DNA of 18,367 nucleotides from contig BCJX01000026.1 of assembly GCA_001600415.1 (NCBI GenBank), forward strand, positions 1 to 18,367, written 5' to 3'. Under the pieces are notes generated by a model that saw only the letters and a program-made list of their open reading frames with translations, did not search any database and was not told the DNA's origin. This document shows, piece after piece, positions 6,996 through 15,867 of this stretch. The stretch comes from Pascua guehoae (taxonomy: Eukaryota > Basidiomycota > Tremellomycetes > Trichosporonales > Trichosporonaceae). A program made the position numbers and the translations under genes. Positions within the stretch are counted from its first letter, which is position 1, and each line of letters starts with the position of its first letter.

Positions 6996-9556
6996 TCAAG
7001 AAGCTCGGCCGTGGTCATGCTGTCATGCCAGTGACCTGTCATGTATGTCTCGTACTGCGCATCGACGGGCAGGATGCTCTCTTCACCGTACAGCAGGAAG
7101 TGAGGGGTGTAGCCCGTGGTACGCTTGGCTGTCGTCCTGTCTGCCCACAAGGCGAGAGGCAGTAGCCGCCTCCAGTTGGGCGGCCGAGATCGAGCGAGCT
7201 TGAAGAGCAGCTCTTTGATCGGCCCGTTGCCTCTCTCAATGCCACCATTTGCCGCCGGGTTGTGGGCCGACATCTGAATATACCATACTCCCCACGCTCG
7301 GAGTAACGCCTTGAATTCACCTCTGAATTCCGAGCCTCTGTCCATACTGACCTGCCCTACCAGTCCAAACCTGGCCAGTATATCCTCATAGAAGAACTGG
7401 GCGATAGTCTCGGCCCTTCCATCTGGCAGCACCCGCCCTTCGACCCATCCGGTCAAATCGTCACGCGCCAGCACGATCACGTACATTCCGCCNTCCACCC
7501 CTTCACCATTGTCCACTCCCATNGTGATGCAGTCGATGCTTACTTTNCCAAACAGCACTGGCACGAGGATGCTAGTGCNCGGATTCTCATAGAATCGATA
7601 GTCGCGNGCTTGACAGTCCGGGCAGCTCTTCNTCCATTCTTTACANGCCGCGCTCATGCCTTGCCAGTAGAACCTCTCGGCGACCTTGAAGTAGGTGTAC
7701 TGGGCACCTTTGTGGCCCGCCTGCTCATGACAGAGATTGAGAATCGATTCTTGCNNGGCCTTATCCACTACTACCTCTGTGGGGAGCCGATACCCTTTCC
7801 TTCTCCATAACTTGCCCTGCTCGAGGTGACAGTACTTGGCCATCAGCTGCAGCCGCTTGATCTTGCTCNNACTCGCGTCGGCNGGCCAGCCCTTGCCTTC
7901 CAGAAACTCGCCGACCGCTACCCAGTCCTCGTCGTCCTTGTACAGCTCCGCTTGAAACGGGATGTCATCCAGAGCTTCAACCTGTGTGGCACAAGTCTCG
8001 CGCCCTCCATCAATAGCCTCACAGTAGGCGTCCAGCCACTCCTCGGGATCCGTGTCATCACTGTCATCTTCAGCCTTTGGCCGGCGCAACAAACCGTCCG
8101 CGATCCTGTGCCTCTCTCCTGGCACATGCTTAAAGACGAAGTCGTTAAGCTTGATGTACCAGCACCACCTAGCCTCTGCCGCACTCGGCAGGATCAGAGA
8201 GTTGATCAGCTTGATAGACATGCAGTCTGACTCAAGGATGAACCTAGTGTTGTGCGTGTAGTGGTGGACCGCCCTCATCCCGACGTAGATCCCGTACAGC
8301 TCCAGCTTCGGTTGACTGTAGCCCCGCTGCATGGCGTTGTAGTACATGCTGTAGAACCGGGCCGGGTATCGCTTCCCGTCTTTGCCCACTTGTGCCAGTT
8401 CCACTCCGCATCCCGTGATGCTGGCATCAATCGCCACTATGGGCGGGTACTTCTCGACTCTCGAGTAGTCTATCGGCCGTATCCATCCACTCAGTAGTAC
8501 CCGGCGCTTGATCTCGTCCATGGCCTCGTCATGCTCTATCGTCCAGACGAACAGCGCGCCTCGCGGCGTCTTGGTCAACAGTACTAGGGGTAGCGCTATC
8601 TTCCTGTAGTTCTTGATCCAGTTCCGAGCCACTCCTACTGTCCCCAGAAACCCTCTAACCTCCTTGGTGTTCGTACACTTCAGCCATTTCTCGATCTTGG
8701 CCGTGGCTGTCCTAGTGATCTTCCTGCCCTTGGCCGAACAGATGTATCCCACCATTTGCACCTCCGGCACGCCCAAGTGTACCTTTGCCCCCGAGAAGGT
8801 GCCGCCGAATCTCTTCATCTTGTGCAGTATCCTGTTGACTGACAGCGCATGCTTGTAGACGTAGCGGCAGATGTCGGTGCCGGGTATCTTCTTGGGTTTG
8901 CCATCCGGCCCCAGGTACTGCGTGCGCGGTCCCTTGATGGTGACATCGTCCACGTACACGCACACGAGCTCCGGCGACTCCTCGGCGAATATGTAGACCA
9001 TTGTGCGTTGAAACGCAGCGACGGCGTTGGTCCATCCTTGGGGCATGTGCCGCAACCTGAGGGTGCCGATCGGACTTTCAAACGTGGTCAAGTCACGTGA
9101 ACCCTGATGTAGCGCCATTTGGTCATAGCCTGCGAAGGCGTCGAGACTCGTGTATATGTGACACCCCGCCAATTCCTCCGTCATCTCATCCATCAAAGGC
9201 GGTACACCCGCGTCTTTGATCGTAACCGAGTTCAACTTCTGCAAGTCGTGCACGATCCTAATCCTCCCATCCTTCTTCTCTACCGCGAAGAAACCCGACC
9301 GGTAGCTAGACTGTGACCTCTCGTACAGCCCATTCTTCAACTTCTCCTTGAGGAACTCGATGACCTTGGCGCGCGTCGTTACAGGCAAGCGGATGTTCCG
9401 ATCTTGCCATGGCTCGTGCGATACCACAGGTATCTTGTGGGGAGGTATGTACTGTTCCTTAAACCCTCCCTTCTCGTCTTCCGTCCACGCCAATGCCGTC
9501 TCGTTTCTGAGGAGGACGACGGCATTCAAGCATTTCTCCTCCTCAGTCAAAAATCC
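6767..9556 (-). CDS. pol: Pol: reverse transcriptase, RNase H, integrase
   Basis: There is no ATG at its head; the frame opens after TGA 9559-9557 and must be entered by a -1 shift from Gag. RT begins with fingers containing RIVHDLQKLN, followed by GYDQ, the LRLRHMPQGWTNA segment and the catalytic YVDD (8956-8945). RNase H shows its acidic residues in VAIDAS (about 8440), KLELYG (about 8300) and ESDC (about 8230). Integrase has an HX4H...CPDC zinc finger (about 7730-7615) and a DDE core: SIDC (about 7535), SMDRGSEF (about 7345) and GGIERGN (about 7235). True coding ends near 6990; the last 75 codons to the stop at 6767 are out of frame. There are twelve N bases at 7493-7883. The enzymes copy the element RNA to DNA and insert it. 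All core residues are intact, so this part looks young compared with the broken ends. Confidence 0.93.
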   Translation of the reverse strand, partial: GFLTEEEKCLNAVVLLRNETALAWTEDEKGGFKEQYIPPHKIPVVSHEPWQDRNIRLPVTTRAKVIEFLKEKLKNGLYERSQSSYRSGFFAVEKKDGRIRIVHDLQKLNSVTIKDAGVPPLMDEMTEELAGCHIYTSLDAFAGYDQMALHQGSRDLTTFESPIGTLRLRHMPQGWTNAVAAFQRTMVYIFAEESPELVCVYVDDVTIKGPRTQYLGPDGKPKKIPGTDICRYVYKHALSVNRILHKMKRFGGTFSGAKVHLGVPEVQMVGYICSAKGRKITRTATAKIEKWLKCTNTKEVRGFLGTVGVARNWIKNYRKIALPLVLLTKTPRGALFVWTIEHDEAMDEIKRRVLLSGWIRPIDYSRVEKYPPIVAIDASITGCGVELAQVGKDGKRYPARFYSMYYNAMQRGYSQPKLELYGIYVGMRAVHHYTHNTRFILESDCMSIKLINSLILPSAAEARWCWYIKLNDFVFKHVPGERHRIADGLLRRPKAEDDSDDTDPEEWLDAYCEAIDGGRETCATQVEALDDIPFQAELYKDDEDWVAVGEFLEGKGWXADASXSKIKRLQLMAKYCHLEQGKLWRRKGYRLPTEVVVDKAXQESILNLCHEQAGHKGAQYTYFKVAERFYWQGMSAXCKEWXKSCPDCQXRDYRFYENPXTSILVPVLFXKVSIDCIXMGVDNGEGVXGGMYVIVLARDDLTGWVEGRVLPDGRAETIAQFFYEDILARFGLVGQVSMDRGSEFRGEFKALLRAWGVWYIQMSAHNPAANGGIERGNGPIKELLFKLARSRPPNWRRLLPLALWADRTTAKRTTGYTPHFLLYGEESILPVDAQYETYMTGHWHDSMTTAELLEAASDSLSGAQRMWLLQLCGPGRQGGRLCCSTTRILSVATVTGNSSWVTWFWCGTRPRTTLTGPSGWTDSLGRTRS
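9547..9556 (-). other. Gag-Pol -1 frame overlap with T5 slip tract before a UGA
   Basis: On the minus strand the Gag frame reads GAT TTT TGA and stops at 9549-9547. The Pol frame has a TGA at 9559-9557, just upstream. Both frames are open together for only GGATTTTTGA. A ribosome with tRNA-Phe on TTT in the P site and the stop in the A site can slip one base back onto an identical TTT and continue with TTG. This is either a programmed -1 site or a single T lost from a T6 run; one more T would join Gag and Pol in one frame. Confidence 0.6.
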
Positions 9557-12500
9557 TCAAACTCGCCTTTGAAGAGCGCGTCCCGATGCTCCTTCATCAA
9601 CCTCTTTCCTTCTGGGATGTCCTCCAGCTTCTTGTAGCTGGTGGTGACCTCTGGCAGGTCATCCCACACGTCAGGGGGTGTCGTCAACACCGGCTTGGCC
9701 TCCTCCGGCATCGTCGTCGGGACTGGGNGCTTCTTCTTGGCAACNGGCTTGTATGCNCCTGCCACCTCGTACGACTNCTGCTCNATTCCCGTCCCGAAGT
9801 CCAGGACCGTANACACCCCNGTCGTCATGTCCTCCATCACCAGCTCTTCGACCCCCANACCATCTTCAGGCAGCTGCCGCACCTGGTCCTCAATCTGGTC
9901 AGCCAGTCTCTCCGCCATCTCCTGGATGTTCTTCGGCTTGGCTCCCGCCTCCTTCTCCTCCACCGATGCCAGCATCTCCCACTCTAGACCGGGACCCGAT
10001 CCTTCCTCGTCATATTCCACGCCGATGACCTCGATGGCTTCCACCCTCGCTCGATAGTCGGGACCCCACTCTTCGTCCTCCACCTCTTCCACCCATGCCC
10101 CTTGCACATGGTAATCGGGACCCTCGCCTTCGGTGTAGTTGATGATTTCCGCGGCGAACCGCCCCATCTCCGTCAGGCGAGCGCTACTGCTATCCTTGTT
10201 GAGCCGCGTCAACTCGGGGCCTTCGGTGGGGAACATGGCGAACTCGGAGGTACCGGCCAGAGTCTGTTGGCGCATGATATGGTTAGGCCCGCTCCAGAAC
10301 AAGTCCACGCGGTTCGTCAACAGGAACGGCATGCCCAAGTACACCTTCTCCTCATTGAGCATGTCGCTGACCCAGAAGTAGTGCCGGGTCTCGAGGCTGC
10401 CAAAGTCCAGCATGCCCTCGAAGAATCCAGGCAGGCCGACACCCTGTCCGTGAATGCCAGAGACCCGGAAGCGGACATCGCTCCTTAGGGCCACTCTCAG
10501 CTTCTGGAACAGCTTGTGCAGGATCATGTTCAACATAGCGCCGTCGTCCACCATGGCGCGACACTCGATCCCGCCCAACCGACAAGGCAGCAGGGCTGTC
10601 CATACTGCCAAAGGAAGGAAAGGGGCGCCGATCCGACCCTCTGGGTTGTAGACATTGGGGACTAACTTTGTCCTCCCGTCGCCCATCTCCTCGTAGGCCT
10701 CGCTAGCCTCCCAAAGGGGCGGTATGTACCGGGACAGGATTTCGCCCTCAACTTCCTCGGCCTCACACTGCAGATCCTCTCCGTATGCCTCAGCGCTAGC
10801 CACCTCTCCCTCGGCATCCGCGCTTCCCTGAGCTACCTCCTCTACAGGTACGGGCTTGCCCATGGCCCTGTGGAGATAACGGGCGAAGAACGGCGACAGC
10901 GCCACGAGTTCCGCGAGCATGAGTACTATCCCCTGCCCGCTTGACGAATACACCAGCCTCTTACAGACCTCGGTAGGGTCGACGTCATAGGTCATGTCCG
11001 TGTTGACCTTCGCGTACTTGCTTCTGCCCGTATCCCCTTTTGCCGCCTCTGGCGTGACAGGCTTTGCCCCTTGCGTCTTGCTTGCGGGCGGGCTGGCCGC
11101 CTTCGGGGAAGAAGCAGAAGCTGGCGGCACCATCTTCACCCCGGCTCTCGCCCTCCCCGGCAGAGATGGGTTCCCGCTAACGCGAATCACCCCGGGCTGC
11201 CCGTCCTTAGTCAAAGGGACTACCTTGCCACGAACAGGAGGCAGCGCACCCTTCGGCACCCCGGTTCCCCTCTTCGGCCGCTCTTTAGCGTAGGGGGTGG
11301 TGCGGCTGTCACCAATGCTGGTGGCGCGTTTATCCACAGCTGCCACTTCTGCCTCCGTTTCCCCTCGTCGCGCCTCCGACGCTCGCACCTTTTCCATGAG
11401 AAAGGCCATGAGCTCCGCGTTCTCATCGCAGCGCGACCTTCGGGCCTCGACGCTGGCTTCCCCAGGCAGCTCGTCCCATGCAACAACCGATCCCGAGGCC
11501 ACCTCGTACTCTCCGTCCCATTCTACCCCCGCCTCGTCCACGTAGTAGTCCCCCTCCTCCTCATCCTCATACTCGGGACTATACTCATCCTCGGCCCACA
11601 CTTCCCCAACGCATGCCTCCTCTGTCTCTTCCTCCCATCCCATCTCTACAGCTTCCTGGTACCATTCCGCATTCAGCGCCGCCACTTCAGCCGTGCACTG
11701 CTTCGCCTCCACGAGACTCTCGGCAACGCATGCATGCCGGTTGCCCTGGGTAGGGTGTCGCCCCACCATTTCCCTGACTCGCGGTCCTCCCGCCCACACG
11801 ATGGGCCTGCTCTTTCGTCCTGGCACTTCTTCCCTGTACCAGACTATGCCAAGGTCCAGGACCTCCTGCAGCTTCCGACATTCGCCCACAAAGTGACCCA
11901 AGTTCCCACACCAGAAACACTTATTACGACGGAACGTGAAAGGCCTTGGCCCCGCCGGTTGCTGGCTTCCCCCAGGCAACTGGCCCACCGCCGCCATCTC
12001 GGCTTCCGCAGCGGCATTTTCAATCCGGGGTTTGGTTGGCATGGGAGCGGAGGGCCTTGGCCCCGGGGCCCTGGGCACAAACTGCGGCCTTTGGCCGTTC
12101 CACGGTGGCCGCTGGAACACAGGCCGCGGCCCGGGTCGCGGTGCATACGTGATCCCTCCTCCCAGGGAGCTCGAGGAGTAGTAGCTACTCTCTAGGACAG
12201 GTGTGACCAACTTTCCTAGCGCGTCCGGAGACTCAATGGCGGCCATGGTATACGCCTCGGCATACTCCGCGCTCCTTGGCCCCTTGTGCGCCAGGGTCGT
12301 CCAGGCCGTGGACAACGCCTGATGCGCCTTGTGGTTGTCCAGTAACTCGCTCCTCAAACTCGGCAACCACGCTTTGGCCACCCTGGGCTGCACCTGGTTG
12401 AGTCTCACCCAGTGCTCTTGATACTCCCTCTCCACCTCTCTACNTTGGGGTAGGGCCNCGCTGACNTGCTCCACCTTTAGCTTCTTCATTCCGTCTATTA

Positions 12501-13269
12501 TCTCCTTCATCGTACCCGGCGTTTTGGGTACCCGAGCCCCGCTCAGGCCTTCGGTGAAGGTAAAAGTCGTCCCGTCCCCGCCGATCTGGATCAACTTCTC
12601 CCCTTCGATCCTGCTACGATAGCAAGCTAAAGCCTCTTCTCCCCGTCGCGCCTGGTTACGAAGACTTTGGACCGCTTCGCCCTTCCCCATCCTCAGCTGC
12701 ACCATCTCATTCTCTGGGGAGAAATACTCCAAGAGCGCTTTCTCTACCTGCTTCCAGCGAGGGAGGCTCTTCCCATCCCATCCCTTGCTCCTCCACCTAC
12801 TCTCGTTCGCCACTTTCACTTCCTGCATGAGCGAGTGCGAAAAGCTGCTAAAGTAGCAGTGGTCCACCACCTTGGCCGTGTACTCTTCTGACCTCCAGTA
12901 CTGCTTGATCAGGAGGGCAAACTCCTCTGTGTACCACACAACATCTCCCCGCTCCGTTACTCCCTTCGCCAACCGCTGCGCAGCGAGCTCTTCCAAGTCC
13001 TTCGCCGTCGCCGGCGCCCTCATAGGGTCGTAGTATCTCTCTTGTAGCTCCTCCTGGAAGGCCTCCCAACTTCGGACATTCATGGCCTTCACGACCGCAG
13101 CGAACTGTCGCCTCTTCTCGATGAGCACGTATTTGGGGTAGAGACTCATCCTCTCCCCTCCCGTCAGGCCGGCTGCATCCGCGGCATCATTGAACCACTC
13201 CAAGTGGTCAACCAGAGTGGCGCCGTTCAGGTCCCAGACCCTCGCCTTGTGCCCGCCGAGAGTAGGCAT
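9547..13269 (-). CDS. gag: Gag and retropepsin-like protease
   Basis: Taken from the first in-frame ATG (13269-13267), although the frame is open from 13338. The first 250 residues are a helical Gag/capsid-type region starting MPTLGG and including LIEKRRQFAAVV and a long charged helix. A Pro/Arg-rich linker leads to a CCHC knuckle at 11919-11878 (CX2CX4HX4C) for RNA binding. A long acidic, Glu/Tyr-rich stretch follows. The protease shows CRAMVDDGAMLNMI (about 10557-10516), with DDG where DS/TG is usual, and a YLGMPFL segment about 90 residues on, typical of the retropepsin fold. It ends with an acidic tail and a TGA in the frameshift overlap. There are eleven N bases (12444-12466 and 9728-9858). 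Gag packages element RNA and the protease cleaves the polyprotein. I saw no protease copy in Pol. Confidence 0.88.
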   Translation of the reverse strand: MPTLGGHKARVWDLNGATLVDHLEWFNDAADAAGLTGGERMSLYPKYVLIEKRRQFAAVVKAMNVRSWEAFQEELQERYYDPMRAPATAKDLEELAAQRLAKGVTERGDVVWYTEEFALLIKQYWRSEEYTAKVVDHCYFSSFSHSLMQEVKVANESRWRSKGWDGKSLPRWKQVEKALLEYFSPENEMVQLRMGKGEAVQSLRNQARRGEEALACYRSRIEGEKLIQIGGDGTTFTFTEGLSGARVPKTPGTMKEIIDGMKKLKVEXVSXALPQXREVEREYQEHWVRLNQVQPRVAKAWLPSLRSELLDNHKAHQALSTAWTTLAHKGPRSAEYAEAYTMAAIESPDALGKLVTPVLESSYYSSSSLGGGITYAPRPGPRPVFQRPPWNGQRPQFVPRAPGPRPSAPMPTKPRIENAAAEAEMAAVGQLPGGSQQPAGPRPFTFRRNKCFWCGNLGHFVGECRKLQEVLDLGIVWYREEVPGRKSRPIVWAGGPRVREMVGRHPTQGNRHACVAESLVEAKQCTAEVAALNAEWYQEAVEMGWEEETEEACVGEVWAEDEYSPEYEDEEEGDYYVDEAGVEWDGEYEVASGSVVAWDELPGEASVEARRSRCDENAELMAFLMEKVRASEARRGETEAEVAAVDKRATSIGDSRTTPYAKERPKRGTGVPKGALPPVRGKVVPLTKDGQPGVIRVSGNPSLPGRARAGVKMVPPASASSPKAASPPASKTQGAKPVTPEAAKGDTGRSKYAKVNTDMTYDVDPTEVCKRLVYSSSGQGIVLMLAELVALSPFFARYLHRAMGKPVPVEEVAQGSADAEGEVASAEAYGEDLQCEAEEVEGEILSRYIPPLWEASEAYEEMGDGRTKLVPNVYNPEGRIGAPFLPLAVWTALLPCRLGGIECRAMVDDGAMLNMILHKLFQKLRVALRSDVRFRVSGIHGQGVGLPGFFEGMLDFGSLETRHYFWVSDMLNEEKVYLGMPFLLTNRVDLFWSGPNHIMRQQTLAGTSEFAMFPTEGPELTRLNKDSSSARLTEMGRFAAEIINYTEGEGPDYHVQGAWVEEVEDEEWGPDYRARVEAIEVIGVEYDEEGSGPGLEWEMLASVEEKEAGAKPKNIQEMAERLADQIEDQVRQLPEDGXGVEELVMEDMTXGVXTVLDFGTGXEQXSYEVAXAYKXVAKKKXPVPTTMPEEAKPVLTTPPDVWDDLPEVTTSYKKLEDIPEGKRLMKEHRDALFKGEFEDF

Positions 13270-13338
13270 CGAGCGGTATGTCACCTTCTTACTAACCACT
13301 TCTTCGCTATCCTCGCTCCAAGTCTCGTCGTCATACTC

Positions 13339-14146
13339 TCAGGCTGACTTTTGTGCATATTTGTCATGCTCCTCATAGCGCGGCTGTCGGAGGGCCCACC
13401 CAGTCCTCCGACCCTGGCCAGAGTCTCGCTCTTCTACTGCTAGTGCAGTATGCGCGGTATAACGCCTAGTCTCTTCCTTTCTCGTCCGAAACCCAACTCG
13501 CGGGGTACCGTCAGACTCCTGATCGGTCGGGGCACGAGATCCATAACTTCTGTCCCTACTGCTTATGGCAGGGGGCAGGCTCCGATACACGGTCCACCGG
13601 GTGGCAGCTGTGCCAGCCTCGGCATGATCGAGCTCCGACACTAACGTCCTTGGCTCACGGTCTTCAACAACGGCCACCCCATTGCCAAAGCGGGTGGTAG
13701 GGGCTCCGGGAGACACCACAGGAACGTGGGACCGGTCTCCAGCAGAGGGTTATCCTCTTCTCTGCCAGCGGCTGCGCCAGTGACTAGCACTGCAGCTTGC
13801 GCGCCGAGACCCAAGGGCGTACGCTCCTTTGGGTCCTCAAGAGGGGCCAGGCCATCTCTCTTGGTAGCGGGGTCCTTTGGCATCGAACCGCCGCGGCTCA
13901 CGTTGCCGTGAGGTGAGCCCCTCCGGCTTGCTCCAGGCTAGCATTCCTCTCTTGCTCGTCCTCTCCTCTACCCCTCCGCTCACCACTCACCTCTCTCGCC
14001 CCCGTTCCGATGTCCAAGTGCGGCGGCGGGGCCCTGTTCGCGAATCCAGGCGGCGGTACACCGCCAACCATCGGTTCCGTTGCTGGGTTCATTGACATCC
14101 TTGGCTCGTGTTGTGCTAGGTCGGTGTCCTTGCTGTCCTTGGGCAA
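13339..14146 (-). pseudogene. Broken N-terminal extension of Gag
   Basis: Three open pieces read on towards Gag with similar Pro/Arg/Glu-rich composition: 14146-13898, 13901-13641 and 13749-13339. Each lies one base back from the one before. The last is exactly in frame with Gag and separated from it by a single TGA (13341-13339), after which EYDDETWSEDSEE continues into Gag. Because composition is the only evidence, how far the original Gag extended is uncertain. The piece above 14146 (another frame, to 14303) may also belong. Confidence 0.5.
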
Positions 14147-14394
14147 GGATCAAGTCGCGAATCCTCTGAGGGCGGTTTCGAGAGTGGCCGGCCGTAATTT
14201 CTTCGCTGGTCGCGAAGCAGTTCTCGGCAGTGGGGTCGGAGCAAGCGGTTGCTCCTGGTAGTGCTTGAGCGGATCGAGCGGTGTCAGAGACCTGGTGAGT
14301 CAAGTAATAACGAGACCAAGAATCTCTTTTTCTGACTCAAAAGGACGGCCCGCCGTTCTCCTTGCGTCGTGGCGATGGACCATGGGCCCGGGTT

Positions 14395-14432
14395 TTTCAC
14401 GTGCCACGCCTTGTGGCTTGGGGCCCGTGAAA
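14395..14432. other. Nested stem-loop
   Basis: TTTCACG (14395-14401) pairs with CGTGAAA (14426-14432). Inside it GCCAC (14403-14407) pairs with GTGGC (14413-14417). The structure is imperfect between the two stems. It lies in the noncoding stretch upstream of Gag and could be leader RNA structure or chance. Confidence 0.35.
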
Positions 14433-14939
14433 GTGGAGTCGAGTGGGGGGGGTCCATGGCCCCTCCCAGTCAAACTCACAGACCGCCAGGGTTTGGGGGA
14501 TGGGATGGGTAAGGGGGGAAACCTGTCGTGGGTCGGCTCCAGGGACCGCGCGCCGAGACCCGTTCCCCAGCCTGCACGTTGGGACTTTTCAATCCCTTCC
14601 TCGCTCGAGTCCCTGACCCTATCCCAACAAGCCCGAAACCAGACGGTCCCAGACCAAGCTGCCCGACCGCCTCTCGCTCCCTCCTCTACCCGCCATTCGT
14701 CAAACTGGAGATGCGCCTCAATTCCCAATTGCAAGGGTAAGGCCAAAGGCAGCACCGATGAGGTGCTCGTTCTGCCCTGTGCACGCGACCCGCCTGGGCT
14801 CCGACACCGCCCTCGGTTCTCGGTCCTAACACCGCAGCCCAGCGCCAGCCTCCCGCTTCGACGGGCGACTCTCGCCCCTGGTGGCCCGACACTTTCAGCT
14901 CCGCTTGTTGGGCCTGGCCGACTCGCGGTATTGGCGACT

Positions 14940-15151
14940 GCAGACTTGCAGGGGATGCAGTTGTCGCGCCCCTGCAGGCCTGCATGGGACGCAGTTGTCT
15001 GGGCCGCTGCCCCGTCTTGCCGCCCTCGCTCTGGGGCTTTCCCGGCCCCGCCCCTTTACAGCCGCCACCAGCGGGAAGCGGTTACCCTCCCTTGTGTGCC
15101 ACCATGCGGTCGCCATTTGGCAACCGCAGGCCTACACGGGACGCAGCTGTC
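14940..15151. repeat. Three copies of a 26-bp GCAGGCCTGCA...CAG(T/C)TGTC repeat
   Basis: Copies lie at 14940-14965, 14974-14999 and 15126-15151. They share GCAG, a GGGA(T/C)GCAG(T/C)TGTC 3' half and a variable centre. The first two starts are 34 nt apart and the third is 152 nt further on. The spacing is irregular, so this is not a CRISPR-like array. Confidence 0.7.
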
Positions 15152-15574
15152 GCGGTCCTCGGCCTTCGCCCCACCCCGGGGTGGCAGGGCCTCACCGGTC
15201 CCGAGTCTCGCCCCCTGAACCTTGGGTGGTACAGCTCGTACCTGCCAATGCTCTTATGCGCGCCCCTCGGCCTTGCGCGCCCCAGAGCGGGTCGCGATCA
15301 GGCGAGCGCGCTTGTCCTTGTGCCCATCGCGGAGTCTTGCACCTCTGCTCGCCCGGTCCGCAGGCTTTGAGGTCCTCCCGATCGTATTCACTCTCCGCTG
15401 GGCACGTGGCTGCCTCGTCATCCCAGCCGCAGCTCGGGTGCTCGAGCTGAACTCGGCGGGGTCCACCCGGTCCACCTTCCCGGCACTGACAGGTGGTCGA
15501 AGGTTGGGAACGGACGAACACTGCGTCTCGCGGCGGCCCTGTGTCGGCCTTCTGAGTCTCGTCCTTTCTCGAGG

Positions 15575-15867
15575 GGCAGCACCACGCTCGCCCTCAAGTG
15601 TTGGTTTTGTAAAGAGGGCAGCGCCGCGCTTGCCCTCGAGTCTCGGTTTTGTAAAGAGGGCAGTGCCGCGCTTGCCCTCGAATCTCGGTTTTGTAAAGGG
15701 GGGCGGCGCCGCACTTGCCCTCGAATCTCGGTCTCATAGAGAGGGCAGCGCCACGCTTCCCCTTGAGTCTTGATCTCATAGAGAGGGAGGCGCCGTGCTC
15801 GCCCTCGAGTCTCGGTTTTGCAGAGAGGGCAGCGCCGCGCTCACCCTCGAGTCTCGGTCTCGTCCCT
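15575..15867. repeat. 42-bp minisatellite, about seven copies
   Basis: Units of about 42 bp follow the pattern GGCAGCGCCGCGCTTGCCCT, then CGAGTCTCGG, then TTTTGTAAAGAG or TCTCATAGAGAG. Copies four and five carry the second ending. 42 is a multiple of three, so 14-residue peptide repeats appear on either strand. I see no start, splice site or substitution bias that favours coding. Head-to-tail copies without spacers rule out CRISPR. Confidence 0.9.

Larger units (their letters stand above)
6456..14146 (-). mobile_element. Ty3/gypsy-type LTR retrotransposon, degraded, LTRs not identified
   Basis: Read on the minus strand, the order is Gag, CCHC zinc knuckle, aspartic protease, RT, RNase H, integrase with H-H-C-C finger and DDE core, then GPY/F. 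Integrase after RNase H is the Ty3/gypsy order; copia elements have integrase first. All catalytic signatures are present. The coding frame, however, is broken at about 13898-13937, 13641-13749, 9547-9556 and 6989-6995, and has stops at 13341-13339 and 6791-6789. The element was probably immobile as read, unless the breaks are sequence errors. The limits given cover only what can be supported from coding sequence and the possible polypurine tract. Confidence 0.9.
14147..15570. other. GC-rich stretch without a supported gene
   Basis: Long open frames exist on both strands here (one of 317 codons on plus, one of 151 codons on minus). They overlap each other, contain no domain or splice pattern I recognise, and have the Pro/Ser/Arg/Gly composition expected of open frames in GC-rich noncoding DNA. 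I read the region as the retroelement 5' leader or old repeat sequence. It contains a nested hairpin (14395-14432) and a 26-bp repeat in three copies (14940-15151). Confidence 0.45.

Noticed and set aside
9547..9552. UGA-CUG stop readthrough joining Gag to Pol
   Set aside because: Readthrough would stay in the Gag frame, but Pol lies in the -1 frame, so readthrough cannot produce the RT.
11071..12195. 374-codon plus-strand frame
   Set aside because: It lies antisense to the Gag-protease frame, which has a CCHC knuckle and protease motifs.
14300..14330. TGGTCTCGTTATT on minus as primer binding site
   Set aside because: It is not preceded by an LTR-like CA end, and I could not match it to a tRNA 3' end.
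14265..15218. 317-codon plus-strand open frame
   Set aside because: It has the composition of GC-rich noncoding DNA, overlaps other long frames and includes copies of the 26-bp repeat. No motif is recognised.
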